From Actinomycetes bacterium (GTDB lineage Bacteria; Actinomycetota; Acidimicrobiia; Acidimicrobiales; RAAP-2), in contig JAJYBR010000002.1 in the NCBI GenBank assembly GCA_021778895.1, forward strand, positions 186,001 to 250,000: a stretch of DNA of 64,000 bases, read 5' to 3'. Each line of letters begins with the position of its first letter. Position 1 is the first letter of the stretch. This document shows, piece by piece, positions 1 to 7,700 of this stretch. The notes under the pieces were generated by a model. It was given only the letters and a program-made list of their open reading frames with translations. It did not search any database and was not told the DNA's origin. Made by a program: the position numbers and the translations under genes.

Positions 1-51
1 ACCCTTCTGGTTGGCCACGGCGTAAATCGTCGTCCTTGCCTCTTGCGCCAT
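1..51 (-). CDS. parA: ParA chromosome-partitioning ATPase, N-terminal 17 codons only
   Basis: ParA is the Walker-type ATPase that acts with ParB bound at parS to segregate replicated origins. Only the first 17 codons are inside the window, read leftward from an ATG at 51-49: MAQEARTTIYAVANQKG. The ending VANQKG is the start of the deviant Walker A motif of ParA/Soj proteins. A purine-rich stretch (GGGAAGAGG) lies just upstream of the ATG as a ribosome binding site. The order parA, then parS sites, then rsmG-jag-yidC-rnpA-rpmH is the standard origin arrangement and supports the call. The rest of the gene, and presumably parB, lie off the left edge. Confidence 0.85.
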   Translation of the reverse strand, partial: MAQEARTTIYAVANQKG

Positions 52-130
52 ACGCCTCTTCCCAGCCGAGTTCGGTGCCGTTCAGTACCTTGCCATTCAA
101 CACGCCACCGCGGCATCCGTCAAGTACCAG

Positions 131-146
131 CGTTTCACGTGAAACA
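131..146. promoter_or_regulatory. parS site 1
   Basis: CGTTTCACGTGAAACA matches the conserved ParB-binding consensus TGTTTCACGTGAAACA in 15 of 16 positions and is palindromic around CACGTG. It is the site nearest parA. Confidence 0.93.
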
Positions 147-229
147 TTCCCAGGACCCAGATCGGCCTCTTCTCGTTTCCCAATGCGCGGCTGGAAATGT
201 GACCCGCAGGTGCGCATTGACGGACTCTC

Positions 230-245
230 CGTTTCACGTGAAACA
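230..245. promoter_or_regulatory. parS site 2
   Basis: This has the same 16-base sequence as site 1 (CGTTTCACGTGAAACA), 99 bases further on. Together the two form the parA-proximal pair. Confidence 0.93.
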
Positions 246-353
246 TTCCAGGGACGACACTTTCCTGCACCTGCCGCCCACCGGGCACCGCCCCAGCACC
301 CCTCCGGTCGGGCCAACTCGCGATGCTTCCGAGAGCTCGGCCCGCCGGCGGCG

Positions 354-381
354 GGCCGGCCGGCCGGCCGGCCGGCCGGCC
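354..381. repeat. (GGCC)7 tetranucleotide tract
   Basis: Seven uninterrupted GGCC units lie between parS sites 2 and 3. Such tracts are prone to slippage. No function is visible. Confidence 0.9.
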
Positions 382-525
382 ATCCCCCTCCGTCCCGCAC
401 GCCCTACCGCACCCACGGCTCCCGGCGCCCTCGGGTGCTGCGACGGACCCGGAGTGGTGCAGGTCCCCCGGTCCCCCCGGGCGCTGCTCACCCCGGCAGG
501 GAGCCGGGACCGTTCAGGGTCCGAA

Positions 526-541
526 TGTTCCACGTGAAACA
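526..541. promoter_or_regulatory. parS site 3
   Basis: TGTTCCACGTGAAACA matches the parS consensus in 15 of 16 positions (T to C at position 5). Sites 3, 4 and 5 share this variant, which separates them from sites 1 and 2. The sequence after it resembles that after sites 4 and 5. Confidence 0.93.
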
Positions 542-774
542 CTGTCGGCAGCGGGGGAGCGCCACCCCGGGGTCTCTCGGACCCTCTGGACCGCGCGTCC
601 GTGACCACGCCGGCCCACCGACGGGCCCGCCGGGGGTCGGGCACTGCAGACAGACGGAGCCGCGAGAAGGTACGGGCCCCCTCGAACCATTCTCTCGTCC
701 CCCAGAGCGCGTCCCGGCGGCCATCGGGCCCCGGGGGGACAGCGCCGCGGGGGGCCGCCCTCGCGGGGGGTGGA

Positions 775-1000
775 GATCTCGCCCAGCACCGCCAATCCGA
801 CTGCCCGTCATCAATTCGTCCCGAGAGAGGCTCCCAGACGATCCGGATGGCACGTTCACCCACCAGATGGCGAAGCACCCAAATGTCGCCGGTGGTGCGA
901 ACGGACAAGCCGTGGCGAGGTCGAAGGCCTCCTCGGCTCCGGGCTGACGGTCCAGGATCTCCGCTCGCCCAGGTCCGCGACCCCGTCTCGTGGAGGATGC
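775..1000 (-). pseudogene. Decayed partial copy of rsmG 3' half
   Basis: On the minus strand this segment aligns with rsmG about 880 bases downstream. The shared peptide signature is GRAEILDRQPGAEEAFDLAT here, against GRAEVLARQPGAEESFDLVT in the intact protein. The nucleotide stretch around 939-970 (ccgggctgacggtccagga) is nearly the same as 1821-1850. The reading frame breaks after the conserved SFAPPA-like block and the copy has no start, so it cannot make RsmG. A parS site lies downstream of both the copy and the real gene, so a unit of rsmG 3' end plus parS appears to have been duplicated and to be eroding. Confidence 0.75.
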
Positions 1001-1082
1001 GTTGCCACGGTTCCCGCAGGCTACCACCAGGGGCGGAACGGGACGTCGGGCTTGGTGAACCGGCTTCTGGGAGCTGCCCCGA

Positions 1083-1098
1083 TGTTCCACGTGAAACA
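1083..1098. promoter_or_regulatory. parS site 4
   Basis: TGTTCCACGTGAAACA, the same variant as sites 3 and 5. It is followed immediately by CCGGTCGACCGGGGGAGTGG, which is almost identical to the flank of site 5. Confidence 0.93.
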
Positions 1099-1221
1099 CC
1101 GGTCGACCGGGGGAGTGGCGCGGGGGGTCTCGGGGAGCCTCGGGACCCGCAGCCCGTCGCCATGCTGTCCGATGCCCCGACGACCCGTGGGGCAGTCCGC
1201 CCCGCAGCGAAACCATCGGGA

Positions 1222-1237
1222 TGTTCCACGTGAAACA
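1222..1237. promoter_or_regulatory. parS site 5
   Basis: TGTTCCACGTGAAACA, 139 bases from site 4 and about 300 bases downstream of the rsmG stop codon. It is the parS site nearest dnaA in this cluster. Confidence 0.93.
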
Positions 1238-1537
1238 CCGGTCGACCGGGGGAGTGCCCGATACCCGGTGTCTGCGTCGGCACCGGGCTCAACGGAACTG
1301 CGACCAACCGGGAGCGCCCCTGATCGTAATTGACTCGTCTTTCCTGATGGGAGACCACACCGGTCGCAAGAGTGTGCCGGCGGTGCGTCCGACGCTCGAA
1401 GCAACCCTCCCGGCCCGAAGCGGCCCGCCTCGCCCGTGGTGTCCCGTCTTGTGTCTGGGCAAGCGGCTCGAACGTGCTCGTGGCTCCGGGAACTACGGTC
1501 GCGAGGGCCACCTCCCGGCCGGGACGTCCGGTGACGG

Positions 1538-2059
1538 CTAGAAGAGGGGGCGCTTCTGGGGAACCCCGACTCGGCGCGGATATCGCGCACTGGTGGCCGC
1601 CTCCTTCACCAGGATGACGACACCGTAGGGCTCGCGCAGCGAAGCTCGAAGACTCAGGCCCAGTTCGGCCAATCCCGCTTCCGGCCAGCGATTCGTCCCC
1701 TCGGGCGGCTCCGAGACGATCAGGGAGCCACCCACGCGCAAGAAACGGACCGCGCACTCGGCCGTCGCCGCCGGTGGCGCGAACGATCGGGCCGTGACGA
1801 GGTCGAAGGACTCCTCGGCCCCGGGCTGACGGGCCAGGACCTCCGCCCGCCCAGTCCACACCTCGCCACCCGCTGGCGCATCAGGCTCGTGAACCGCTCG
1901 CTCCAGGAATACCGTGCGCCGTCGCATGGCGTCGAGCAGGACCGTCCGGACGCCCCAATGGGCGAGCAGCGCCAGTCCGGGAACGCCTCCGCCGCTGCCG
2001 AGGTCCAGAACCGCCGTGGGAGCGTCGCGGTGCCCGGATTCCCAGGCCTCCCAGAACAC
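1538..2059 (-). CDS. rsmG: 16S rRNA (guanine527-N7)-methyltransferase RsmG
   Basis: RsmG methylates G527 of 16S rRNA using S-adenosylmethionine. The SAM-binding motif VLDLGSGGGVPGL lies at residues 17-29, and the conserved core FDLVTARSFAPPA follows. The GTG at 2059 is the only ATG/GTG/TTG start in this frame downstream of the jag coding region. It gives 173 residues, short for the family (about 200). The same frame continues upstream to about 2164 with a segment (EWGFLGPGPVQGHIDHA) that looks like the normal actinobacterial RsmG N-terminus, so the true start may be non-canonical, for example a CTG at 2164 just past the jag stop. It is the last gene of the leftward rpmH operon and faces the parS array. 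Confidence 0.88.
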   Translation of the reverse strand: MFWEAWESGHRDAPTAVLDLGSGGGVPGLALLAHWGVRTVLLDAMRRRTVFLERAVHEPDAPAGGEVWTGRAEVLARQPGAEESFDLVTARSFAPPAATAECAVRFLRVGGSLIVSEPPEGTNRWPEAGLAELGLSLRASLREPYGVVILVKEAATSARYPRRVGVPQKRPLF

Positions 2060-2169
2060 GGCCGCGTGGTCGATGTGTCCTTGGACCGGACCCGGCCCCA
2101 GGAAGCCCCACTCCTGGGCGCTTTCCAGCGTCCGCAGGAGCCAAGGGGAGGCGATGGGCTCCAGGGCGT

Positions 2170-3132
2170 CTACGCCGGCGAGATGACGATGAAGCGCCGG
2201 GGGTCTTCGCCCTCCGAGCGCGTCTGGACCAGGTCGTTCGCGGCCAGAGCGTCGTGGATGGCCTTGCGGTCCGCTGACGACATCGGCTCGAGCGCGCGCT
2301 CCTCGCCGGTACGAACGACGTCCTCGGCCACCTGCTGGGCGAAGCGTCCCAGGGCAGCGACCCGCCGCTCCCGGTAGCGCGCCACATCCACCAGGATGCG
2401 ATCGGTACGACCCGTGCTCTTGATCTGGACGAAGGTCCGGGTGAGCTCCTGCAGGGCCGAAAGCGTCGCCCCCCGGGAACCGACGAGCACGCCCAGCTCG
2501 GACGGCGGATCGGCGTCGATGGACAGCTCGACGGTCTCGTCATCCACCTCTCGCCACGTCACCGTCGCCTGAAGCTTCATGGACTGGAGCAGACCCTCGA
2601 GGAACCCCTTGGCCACCTCGGCCTGCTCGGACAGGGAGACTCCGTTCGCCACGTCGCCTTCTTTCTTCTTTTCGGGCGACGCCTTGCGGGATCGCTCCAC
2701 TGGAGACTTCTCCCCACGCCGCTCCTCCGCACCGTCGACTGCGGAGTGGGAGGAGTTCGATGAGGGCTTGCGCTTGCGCGGCTTGGATGACTTCGGTCCG
2801 GACGACGAGGTCGTGGACGACCGATCGTCCGTCCCCCGCGACTCGTCCAACTGCCTCTCCTCGCGCGGCTTGCTGGAACCGCGGTGAGACTTGGACCCGC
2901 TCTTACCCTCCCGGCGCTCGCGCCCGTGGTCGCGCCCCGTGCGCTTGGGGCGTGGGCTCTTGGGGAGCACGCGCGCCCGAACGCGCGCCTCGCCCTTCAC
3001 CCGGCCGAACAGGCCGGTCCGGGGCTCCTCGAGAACCTCGACCTCCGCGTCCTCGACACCGATACCGAGATGTGCGATGGCGCGTGACGTCGCCTCGTCA
3101 ACAGACTTTCCCGTCGCTTCCACCCAATCCAT
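2170..3132 (-). CDS. jag: Jag/KhpB-type RNA-binding protein (Jag-N, KH, R3H)
   Basis: This cytoplasmic RNA-binding protein is the usual partner gene of yidC. Residues 1-55 are the Jag-N domain (MDWVEATGKSVDEATSRAI...). Residues about 55-165 are a highly charged Lys/Arg/Ser/Glu linker, probably disordered. A KH domain follows (VLVGSRGATLSALQEL in place of the usual GKRG-type loop), and then a C-terminal R3H domain (DVARYRERR, with MSSADRKAIHDAL). At 320 residues it is longer than most Jag proteins because of the linker. It begins three bases after the yidC stop, and rsmG follows it directly. In Firmicutes KhpB affects cell elongation and division; a similar role here is inference. Confidence 0.92.
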   Translation of the reverse strand: MDWVEATGKSVDEATSRAIAHLGIGVEDAEVEVLEEPRTGLFGRVKGEARVRARVLPKSPRPKRTGRDHGRERREGKSGSKSHRGSSKPREERQLDESRGTDDRSSTTSSSGPKSSKPRKRKPSSNSSHSAVDGAEERRGEKSPVERSRKASPEKKKEGDVANGVSLSEQAEVAKGFLEGLLQSMKLQATVTWREVDDETVELSIDADPPSELGVLVGSRGATLSALQELTRTFVQIKSTGRTDRILVDVARYRERRVAALGRFAQQVAEDVVRTGEERALEPMSSADRKAIHDALAANDLVQTRSEGEDPRRFIVISPA

Positions 3133-3135
3133 GGC

Positions 3136-4089
3136 TTAGCGCGCCTTTCTCTTCCGCTTCGCCCGCGAGCGGCTCTGGGGAGCCGGCTTGGGACTTGAAG
3201 GTGAGGGTTTTGCCGCCGATGGGCGTCCGGGGGGTGCCGGGGCCTCCGGTTCGGCGGGAATCTCCTTGGCCGCCCCGGGCAGAGCGCGCTCGACGCCGTG
3301 GCGCGCGGGGTTCGAGATCCCGGTGCGGAACATGATGTCCTGGGTGATGATCCGGATGATCGTCGACACCACCATGTAGAGCACTACGGCCGCGGGAATG
3401 ATGATGTAGAAGTACGCGAAGAAGATCGGCATGGCGCGCTGCATCATGAGCTGCTGGCTCGGGATCTCCTGCCCCGTCACCTTGTTGCGGCTGTTCATCT
3501 GGGCCATCTGGAAGTACTGCAGGCCCACGGCCACAGCGACCATCACGAAGTAGGGGATGGCGGCCAGCGCCGACGAGTGGTGGCTGAACGGCTTGAGGGC
3601 CAGGTTGAAACCGAACGAGGTGATCTGTCCGTGGGAGGCGATGAGGTTGTGGTACATCTTCGAGGTCATCGGGATGTAGCGCGGCTGGACGACACCGCTC
3701 GCGGTGACGTTGGTCAGACCGCGGATGACGCTATACAGAATGAATAGAAAAGGTGCCTGCAGCAGCACGGGGAGGCAGCCGCCGACGGGGTTGGCGCCCG
3801 CCTCCCGGTACAGCCGCATCAGCTCCTCGTTGAGCATCTGGCGATTCTCGGGGCCCTTGTACTTCTGCTGGAGCTTCTTGATCTCCGGCTGGAGCTTCTG
3901 CATCGCCATCATCGACTTCGTGCTCTTGACCGTGAAGGGGGTCAGGGCCCCCATAATCACGATGGTGAGCAGCGCGATAGCGATCCCGTAGTTGGGGATC
4001 ACCCCGTAGAAGAAGGCGAGGATCCACCCGAAAAGGTGGAAGATCGGCTGGAAGATCGCACCGATCGAGTGGGTGATCGATCCCATCAC
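3136..4089 (-). CDS. yidC: Membrane protein insertase YidC (Oxa1 family)
   Basis: YidC inserts and folds membrane proteins alone or with SecYEG. It is a 317-residue protein of the short five-TM type without the large periplasmic domain of proteobacteria. Hydrophobic segments begin at about residues 20-50, then comes the cytoplasmic helical hairpin ([19 protein letters not shown]), the family motif [17 protein letters not shown], further TM helices near 175-190 and 220-250, and a Pro/Ala/Lys/Arg-rich tail. Two adjacent ATG codons open the gene; the first overlaps the yidD stop. The groove arginine conserved in many YidC proteins aligns with Gly47 here ([11 protein letters not shown]). Confidence 0.95.
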   Translation of the reverse strand: MMGSITHSIGAIFQPIFHLFGWILAFFYGVIPNYGIAIALLTIVIMGALTPFTVKSTKSMMAMQKLQPEIKKLQQKYKGPENRQMLNEELMRLYREAGANPVGGCLPVLLQAPFLFILYSVIRGLTNVTASGVVQPRYIPMTSKMYHNLIASHGQITSFGFNLALKPFSHHSSALAAIPYFVMVAVAVGLQYFQMAQMNSRNKVTGQEIPSQQLMMQRAMPIFFAYFYIIIPAAVVLYMVVSTIIRIITQDIMFRTGISNPARHGVERALPGAAKEIPAEPEAPAPPGRPSAAKPSPSSPKPAPQSRSRAKRKRKAR

Positions 4090-4346
4090 GCCCCCCGCGG
4101 CTTCGAGTCACGGGTGGGGACCAGGTCGATGCCGTGGGGACCGAGGGGCCGGCACCGGCCGATGCGCCGCAGCGCCAGCCACGAGCCCCGTACGGCGCCA
4201 TGGACCTCCAGCGCCTCGACGGCGTAGGCCGAGCAGGAGGGATAGAACCGGCACGGTGATGGCCGACCCGCGCGCAAGCGCTGGTACCCGCGCACCGCCG
4301 CCACCAGAACTCGCGCGATCGGGGAGGTCTCAGCGCGCGCTGGCAC
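4086..4346 (-). CDS. yidD: Membrane protein insertion efficiency factor YidD
   Basis: YidD is a small membrane-associated protein thought to assist YidC. The family core [20 protein letters not shown] is present, with the paired cysteines, and is followed by [19 protein letters not shown] chose the GTG at 4346, which gives 86 residues and a 17-base overlap with the end of rnpA. An ATG at 4385 would add 13 residues and overlap rnpA by 56 bases, so the shorter form fits the family better. The stop overlaps the yidC start (ATGATG), which implies translational coupling. Confidence 0.9.
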   Translation of the reverse strand: MPARAETSPIARVLVAAVRGYQRLRAGRPSPCRFYPSCSAYAVEALEVHGAVRGSWLALRRIGRCRPLGPHGIDLVPTRDSKPRGA

Positions 4347-4659
4347 GGCCGATGCCCTCTCGGAGGTTGGTCCGGAGTTCTTCATACGTCAGATCTCTTG
4401 TTCCTATATCGCATTTGATCAGGTATAAGCCCTCGGGCATCGTGCCCTCGAGCTCCTGGAGCGCCGCCCGCAGGCGGCGCCGGATTCGGTTGCGCGCCAC
4501 GGCCGACCCCACGCGTCGCCCGACGGCGAAGGCCACCGCGACAGCCGGATCGTCAGGCTCACGAGCGCAGTACACGACGCGGAGCGTCGAACTGCGCGCC
4601 CGATGAGTCGACGCGGCCAGTCGCTCGAAATCTCGGCGTCGGCGAACACTCTCGACCAC
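4330..4659 (-). CDS. rnpA: Ribonuclease P protein component
   Basis: This is the protein subunit of RNase P, which matures tRNA 5' ends with the rnpB RNA. At 109 residues it has the family length. It opens with [10 protein letters not shown] and contains the RNR signature [20 protein letters not shown]. It lies three bases after rpmH and overlaps yidD, as in most bacterial rpmH-rnpA-yidD-yidC operons. Confidence 0.95.
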   Translation of the reverse strand: MVESVRRRRDFERLAASTHRARSSTLRVVYCAREPDDPAVAVAFAVGRRVGSAVARNRIRRRLRAALQELEGTMPEGLYLIKCDIGTRDLTYEELRTNLREGIGRASAR

Positions 4660-4662
4660 CGG

Positions 4663-4797
4663 TCACACCGTGAGCCGGTGCCGACCCTTCAGTCGCCGTG
4701 CCTTCAAGACAGCACGTCCTGCTTTCGTGCGCATGCGCGCGCGAAACCCGTGGGTCTTCGCCCGCCTGCGCTGATTGGGCTGAAATGTCCGCTTCAC
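4663..4797 (-). CDS. rpmH: 50S ribosomal protein L34
   Basis: This is the smallest large-subunit ribosomal protein, 44 residues, starting [19 protein letters not shown], which is nearly universal. The start is the GTG at 4797-4795, preceded by a GAGGTCGAG ribosome binding site. A longer in-frame ATG at 4863 would add 22 residues foreign to L34 and is rejected. It is the first gene of the leftward operon, divergent from dnaA. Confidence 0.96.
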   Translation of the reverse strand: MKRTFQPNQRRRAKTHGFRARMRTKAGRAVLKARRLKGRHRLTV

Positions 4798-4952
4798 CTC
4801 GACCTCATCCTCGTCGCACCCGTTGAAGCCACCACCCCGGGTGACCACGCATAGACCTGCCATCTTACTTGACGAATTGACCCTCGTCTCACACCACTGC
4901 CAGGGTGTAACGTGACTCCAGCCTGACGCCCCTCACCCGAGCGCGCGAGGCC

Positions 4953-4961
4953 TGTGGATAA
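4953..4961 (-). promoter_or_regulatory. DnaA box in rpmH-dnaA spacer
   Basis: TGTGGATAA is the complement of TTATCCACA, the perfect high-affinity DnaA box. It lies 28 bases before the dnaA start in the 191-base divergent spacer. This fits dnaA autoregulation and possibly a second origin sub-region. Confidence 0.85.
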
Positions 4962-4988
4962 CGATTTTCAGAGCTGTGGAGGAGGGGT

Positions 4989-6368
4989 GTGAGCGACAGC
5001 GACGACCTTTGGCTCCAATTGAGCACATCCTTGAAAAGTCAGGCATCCGAAGCAGTGTGGTCGGCTGGACTGAACAAGTTGCGCCTTGTGGATTTCACCG
5101 GCGACGATCTGGTGTTGGGTGTGCCTAACCAAATCCAGCTCCAGCGCGTGCAACAGCGCTACCTGCCCTTCATCACCGAGAACGCACGGGCCGTGGTCGG
5201 CCGCGACATCCACGTCTCGCTGACCATCGCCGAGCCCGGCGAGAGCGCGATCGAGGAGGCGGGGCCGGACGCGTCGGCGGCGATGCCCGCGGCGTCCTAC
5301 GCGCCCAGCGTCGACCGGCCCACCCGCCTCGACCCGCGCATGACCTTTGACTCCTTCGTTCCTGGACCCTCGAACCGGCTCGCCTTCGCCGCCGCCCAGT
5401 CCGTCGCCGAGACTCCGGGGCGCGCCTACAACCCGCTGCTCATCTACGGATCCAGTGGCCTGGGCAAGACCCACCTCCTGCACGCCATCGGCAACTACGT
5501 CCACGAGAACTACCCCGACCGCCGCGTGCTCTACGTGTCGACCGAGACCTTCCTCAACGACTTCATCCGCGCGATCCAGACCCGCACCCAACTGGCCCTC
5601 CACGAGCGCTACCGGGAGAACGACGTCGTCCTCATCGACGACATCCAGTTCATGGAGGCCCGCGGCGAGACCTTCCACGAGGAGATCTTCCACACCTACA
5701 ACGCCCTGCACGGGGAGGGCAAGCAGATCGTCTTGACCTCGGACCGCTCGCCGCGGGACCTGGCCGGCATCCAGGAGCGCTTCCGCAGCCGGCTCCTCCA
5801 GGGCTTGGTCACTGAGATCGACCGGCCCGACCTCGAGACCCGCATCGCGATCCTCCACGCCAAGTCCGAGGCCGAGGGGGTCATCTTGCCCAGCGAGGTC
5901 GCTGAGTGGGTCGCCCACCGCGTCCGCGACAACATCCGGGAGCTCGAGGGCTCCGTCACGATGCTGCGCGCCTTCGCCAACCTGCGCCAGGAGCCCATCA
6001 CCTTGGAGCTGGCCAAGGCGCACCTGACCAATCTCGGCCACGAGCAGATCACCCTGCGGCCCGAGACGATCATCGAGGCCGTCTCGGACTACTTCGGCCT
6101 GTCCCCCAACGAGGTCCGTGGTTCCAAGCGGCTGCGGCCCCTGGTCCACGCCCGGCACATCGCGATGTACCTCATCCGCGAGATGCTCGACAACTACTCC
6201 TACCCGATGATCGCCAAGATCTTCGACGGGCGCAACCACACCACCGTGATCAGCGCCGTGGAGAAGATCAAGGAGCAGCTCCCGCGCGACAGTGAGCTGC
6301 TGGCCCAGATCAACCAGCTGGCCAAGCGCCTGCAGGGCGAGTTGCCCGTCGACGTGTCGGCAAGGTGA
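4989..6368 (+). CDS. dnaA: Chromosomal replication initiator DnaA
   Basis: DnaA binds DnaA boxes, oligomerises with ATP and opens oriC. The 459 residues show domain I (1-80, LWLQLSTSLKSQ...), a short domain II, and the AAA+ domain with Walker A GSSGLGKTHLL near residue 154 and Walker B VVLIDDIQF near 213. Domain IV follows, with the signature DGRNHTTVISAVEKI near 413. The start is a GTG after GGAGGAGGGGT. Divergent rpmH and downstream dnaN give the classical origin layout. Confidence 0.98.
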   Translation: MSDSDDLWLQLSTSLKSQASEAVWSAGLNKLRLVDFTGDDLVLGVPNQIQLQRVQQRYLPFITENARAVVGRDIHVSLTIAEPGESAIEEAGPDASAAMPAASYAPSVDRPTRLDPRMTFDSFVPGPSNRLAFAAAQSVAETPGRAYNPLLIYGSSGLGKTHLLHAIGNYVHENYPDRRVLYVSTETFLNDFIRAIQTRTQLALHERYRENDVVLIDDIQFMEARGETFHEEIFHTYNALHGEGKQIVLTSDRSPRDLAGIQERFRSRLLQGLVTEIDRPDLETRIAILHAKSEAEGVILPSEVAEWVAHRVRDNIRELEGSVTMLRAFANLRQEPITLELAKAHLTNLGHEQITLRPETIIEAVSDYFGLSPNEVRGSKRLRPLVHARHIAMYLIREMLDNYSYPMIAKIFDGRNHTTVISAVEKIKEQLPRDSELLAQINQLAKRLQGELPVDVSAR

Positions 6369-6596
6369 GCAGATCGTGTCGGTGTCCCGTGGAAAACCCG
6401 CGCGTCTCCCACATCCAGCGAAACTTGCTGCTTCAGGGTTGAGGGACCTGCCCACACCGCTGTGGACAACTCATCCCTCGACGACCGACTCCTATCAGGT
6501 ACTTTGCTCACTACCCACATCTGCACAGCCCTACTACTACCCACCTCTCTTCTCCCTGACTGTGACGTACCCTGAGGAGTTGACGAAAGGCAGGCC
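6369..6596. other. Candidate oriC core (dnaA-dnaN spacer)
   Basis: The 228-base spacer is visibly poorer in G+C than its flanks. It contains a strong DnaA box (TGTGGACAA, 6461-6469) and weaker box-like sequences ending CCCACA at 6448-6456 and 6511-6519. CTACTACTAC at 6531-6540 reads on the other strand as TAG triplets, the form of DnaA-trio elements. dnaA-dnaN spacers are the usual oriC of actinobacteria. The site of unwinding is inference. Confidence 0.7.
6461..6469 (-). promoter_or_regulatory. DnaA box in dnaA-dnaN spacer
   Basis: TGTGGACAA is the complement of TTGTCCACA, the form of DnaA box favoured in high-GC actinobacteria. It is the clearest box in this spacer. Confidence 0.85.
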
Positions 6597-7697
6597 ATGA
6601 AGTTCCGATCTGAGCGCGACACGCTGGTCGACGCATTGGCCACCGCGAGCCGTGTGGTGGCCTCCCGACTGGTCGGGGCCACGTCGGGCCTCTTGCTCAC
6701 CGTGCAGGGCGATCGCCTCACGGTCACGGGCACCGACCTCGACATCACCGTGCGCACGAGTGCGACGGTCGTCGGCCTGGAGGACGGCGCCGCGGTCGTG
6801 CCGGCACGCTTGGTGGTCGACGCGGTCCGCTCGCTCGAGGCCGGCGCGGTGACCATCGCGTCCGACGACGAGAGCGTGACCGTGTCGCTCGGGCGGGCAC
6901 GCTTCGCCTTGCGGACCTTCGCCGTGGGGGACTACCCCAACCTCCCACCCATCACCGGCCAGCTCCTGAGCGTCGCGGCCGAGGACCTGTTGCACGGCCT
7001 GACCCAGGTGGTGCGCGCGGCCGCCACCGATGACGCGCGCCCCCTGCTGACGGGCGTGCTCTTCACCGCGGACAACGACGCGCTGCGGCTGATCGCCACA
7101 GACTCCTACCGGCTGGCCGTGCGGGACGTCCCCGGAGTGCGCGCGCTCGGGCCGCACCGGGACCTGCTGGTTCCCGCGCGCGCCCTCCAGGAGCTCCAGC
7201 GCGCTGCGAGCTCGCTCAGCCCGGAAGCCGAGATCGGCGTGACCGTGACCGAGTCGGAGATCTCGTTCGTCGTGGGCCAGACGAGCGTCGCCTCCCGTCT
7301 GATCGATGGGAACTACCCGTCGGTGCTCCAGCTGATCCCACCGAGCTACCCCAACCAGCTGCGGGTGGCCAAGGACACGTTCCTGACCTCCCTGCGGCGC
7401 GCGCGCCTGGTGGCCAAGGACGCGACGTCGTCGGTGCGCCTCAGCGTCCAGGACCGCGTGCTGGAGATCCGCACCCAGAGCCAGGACACCGGTGGTGTCG
7501 AGGACACGATCGACGTCGACTATCAGGGCGAGGACCTGACGGTGGCCTTCAATCCGAACTTCCTCATGGACGGGGTCGAGGCCGTGCCCGGCGACGAGGT
7601 CGTCATCGAGCTGTCCGACGCCGTGCGACCGGCCATGGTGCACGGACTGGACGACGCGCGGTTCCGGTACCTGCTGATGCCGGTGCGCGTGCAGTAG
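6597..7697 (+). CDS. dnaN: DNA polymerase III beta subunit (sliding clamp)
   Basis: This ring-shaped clamp tethers the replicative polymerase. The 366 residues cover three clamp domains, opening MKFRSERDTLVDALATASRVV and ending with the family tail YLLMPVRVQ. ATG at 6597 follows a GAAAGGCAGG ribosome binding site. It sits between the presumed oriC and recF, with only three bases to recF, so the two are probably cotranscribed. Confidence 0.97.
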   Translation: MKFRSERDTLVDALATASRVVASRLVGATSGLLLTVQGDRLTVTGTDLDITVRTSATVVGLEDGAAVVPARLVVDAVRSLEAGAVTIASDDESVTVSLGRARFALRTFAVGDYPNLPPITGQLLSVAAEDLLHGLTQVVRAAATDDARPLLTGVLFTADNDALRLIATDSYRLAVRDVPGVRALGPHRDLLVPARALQELQRAASSLSPEAEIGVTVTESEISFVVGQTSVASRLIDGNYPSVLQLIPPSYPNQLRVAKDTFLTSLRRARLVAKDATSSVRLSVQDRVLEIRTQSQDTGGVEDTIDVDYQGEDLTVAFNPNFLMDGVEAVPGDEVVIELSDAVRPAMVHGLDDARFRYLLMPVRVQ

Positions 7698-7700
7698 CCC

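Larger units (their letters stand above)
52..1537. other. Gene-free origin-proximal region with parS array and duplicated debris
   Basis: No credible intact gene is seen between parA and rsmG. Open frames exist on both strands, but they are Arg/Pro/Gly-rich readings of GC-rich DNA with no family similarity. The stretch holds five parS sites, a (GGCC)7 tract and a decayed copy of the rsmG 3' end. The segments after parS sites 3, 4 and 5 resemble each other; sites 4 and 5 are both followed by ACCGGTCGACCGGGGGAGTG. This points to local duplication of a parS-bearing unit. Confidence 0.75.

Noticed and set aside
36..947. Open frame on the plus strand over the parS array
   Set aside because: It overlaps parA antisense and has low-complexity Pro/Arg composition; the parS sites themselves supply its MFHVKH-type peptides.
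234..1859. Long open frame on the minus strand (541 codons) across the parS array and the end of rsmG
   Set aside because: It reads out of frame through rsmG and its relic, and is Arg/Gly/Pro-rich without similarity. High GC makes long chance frames.
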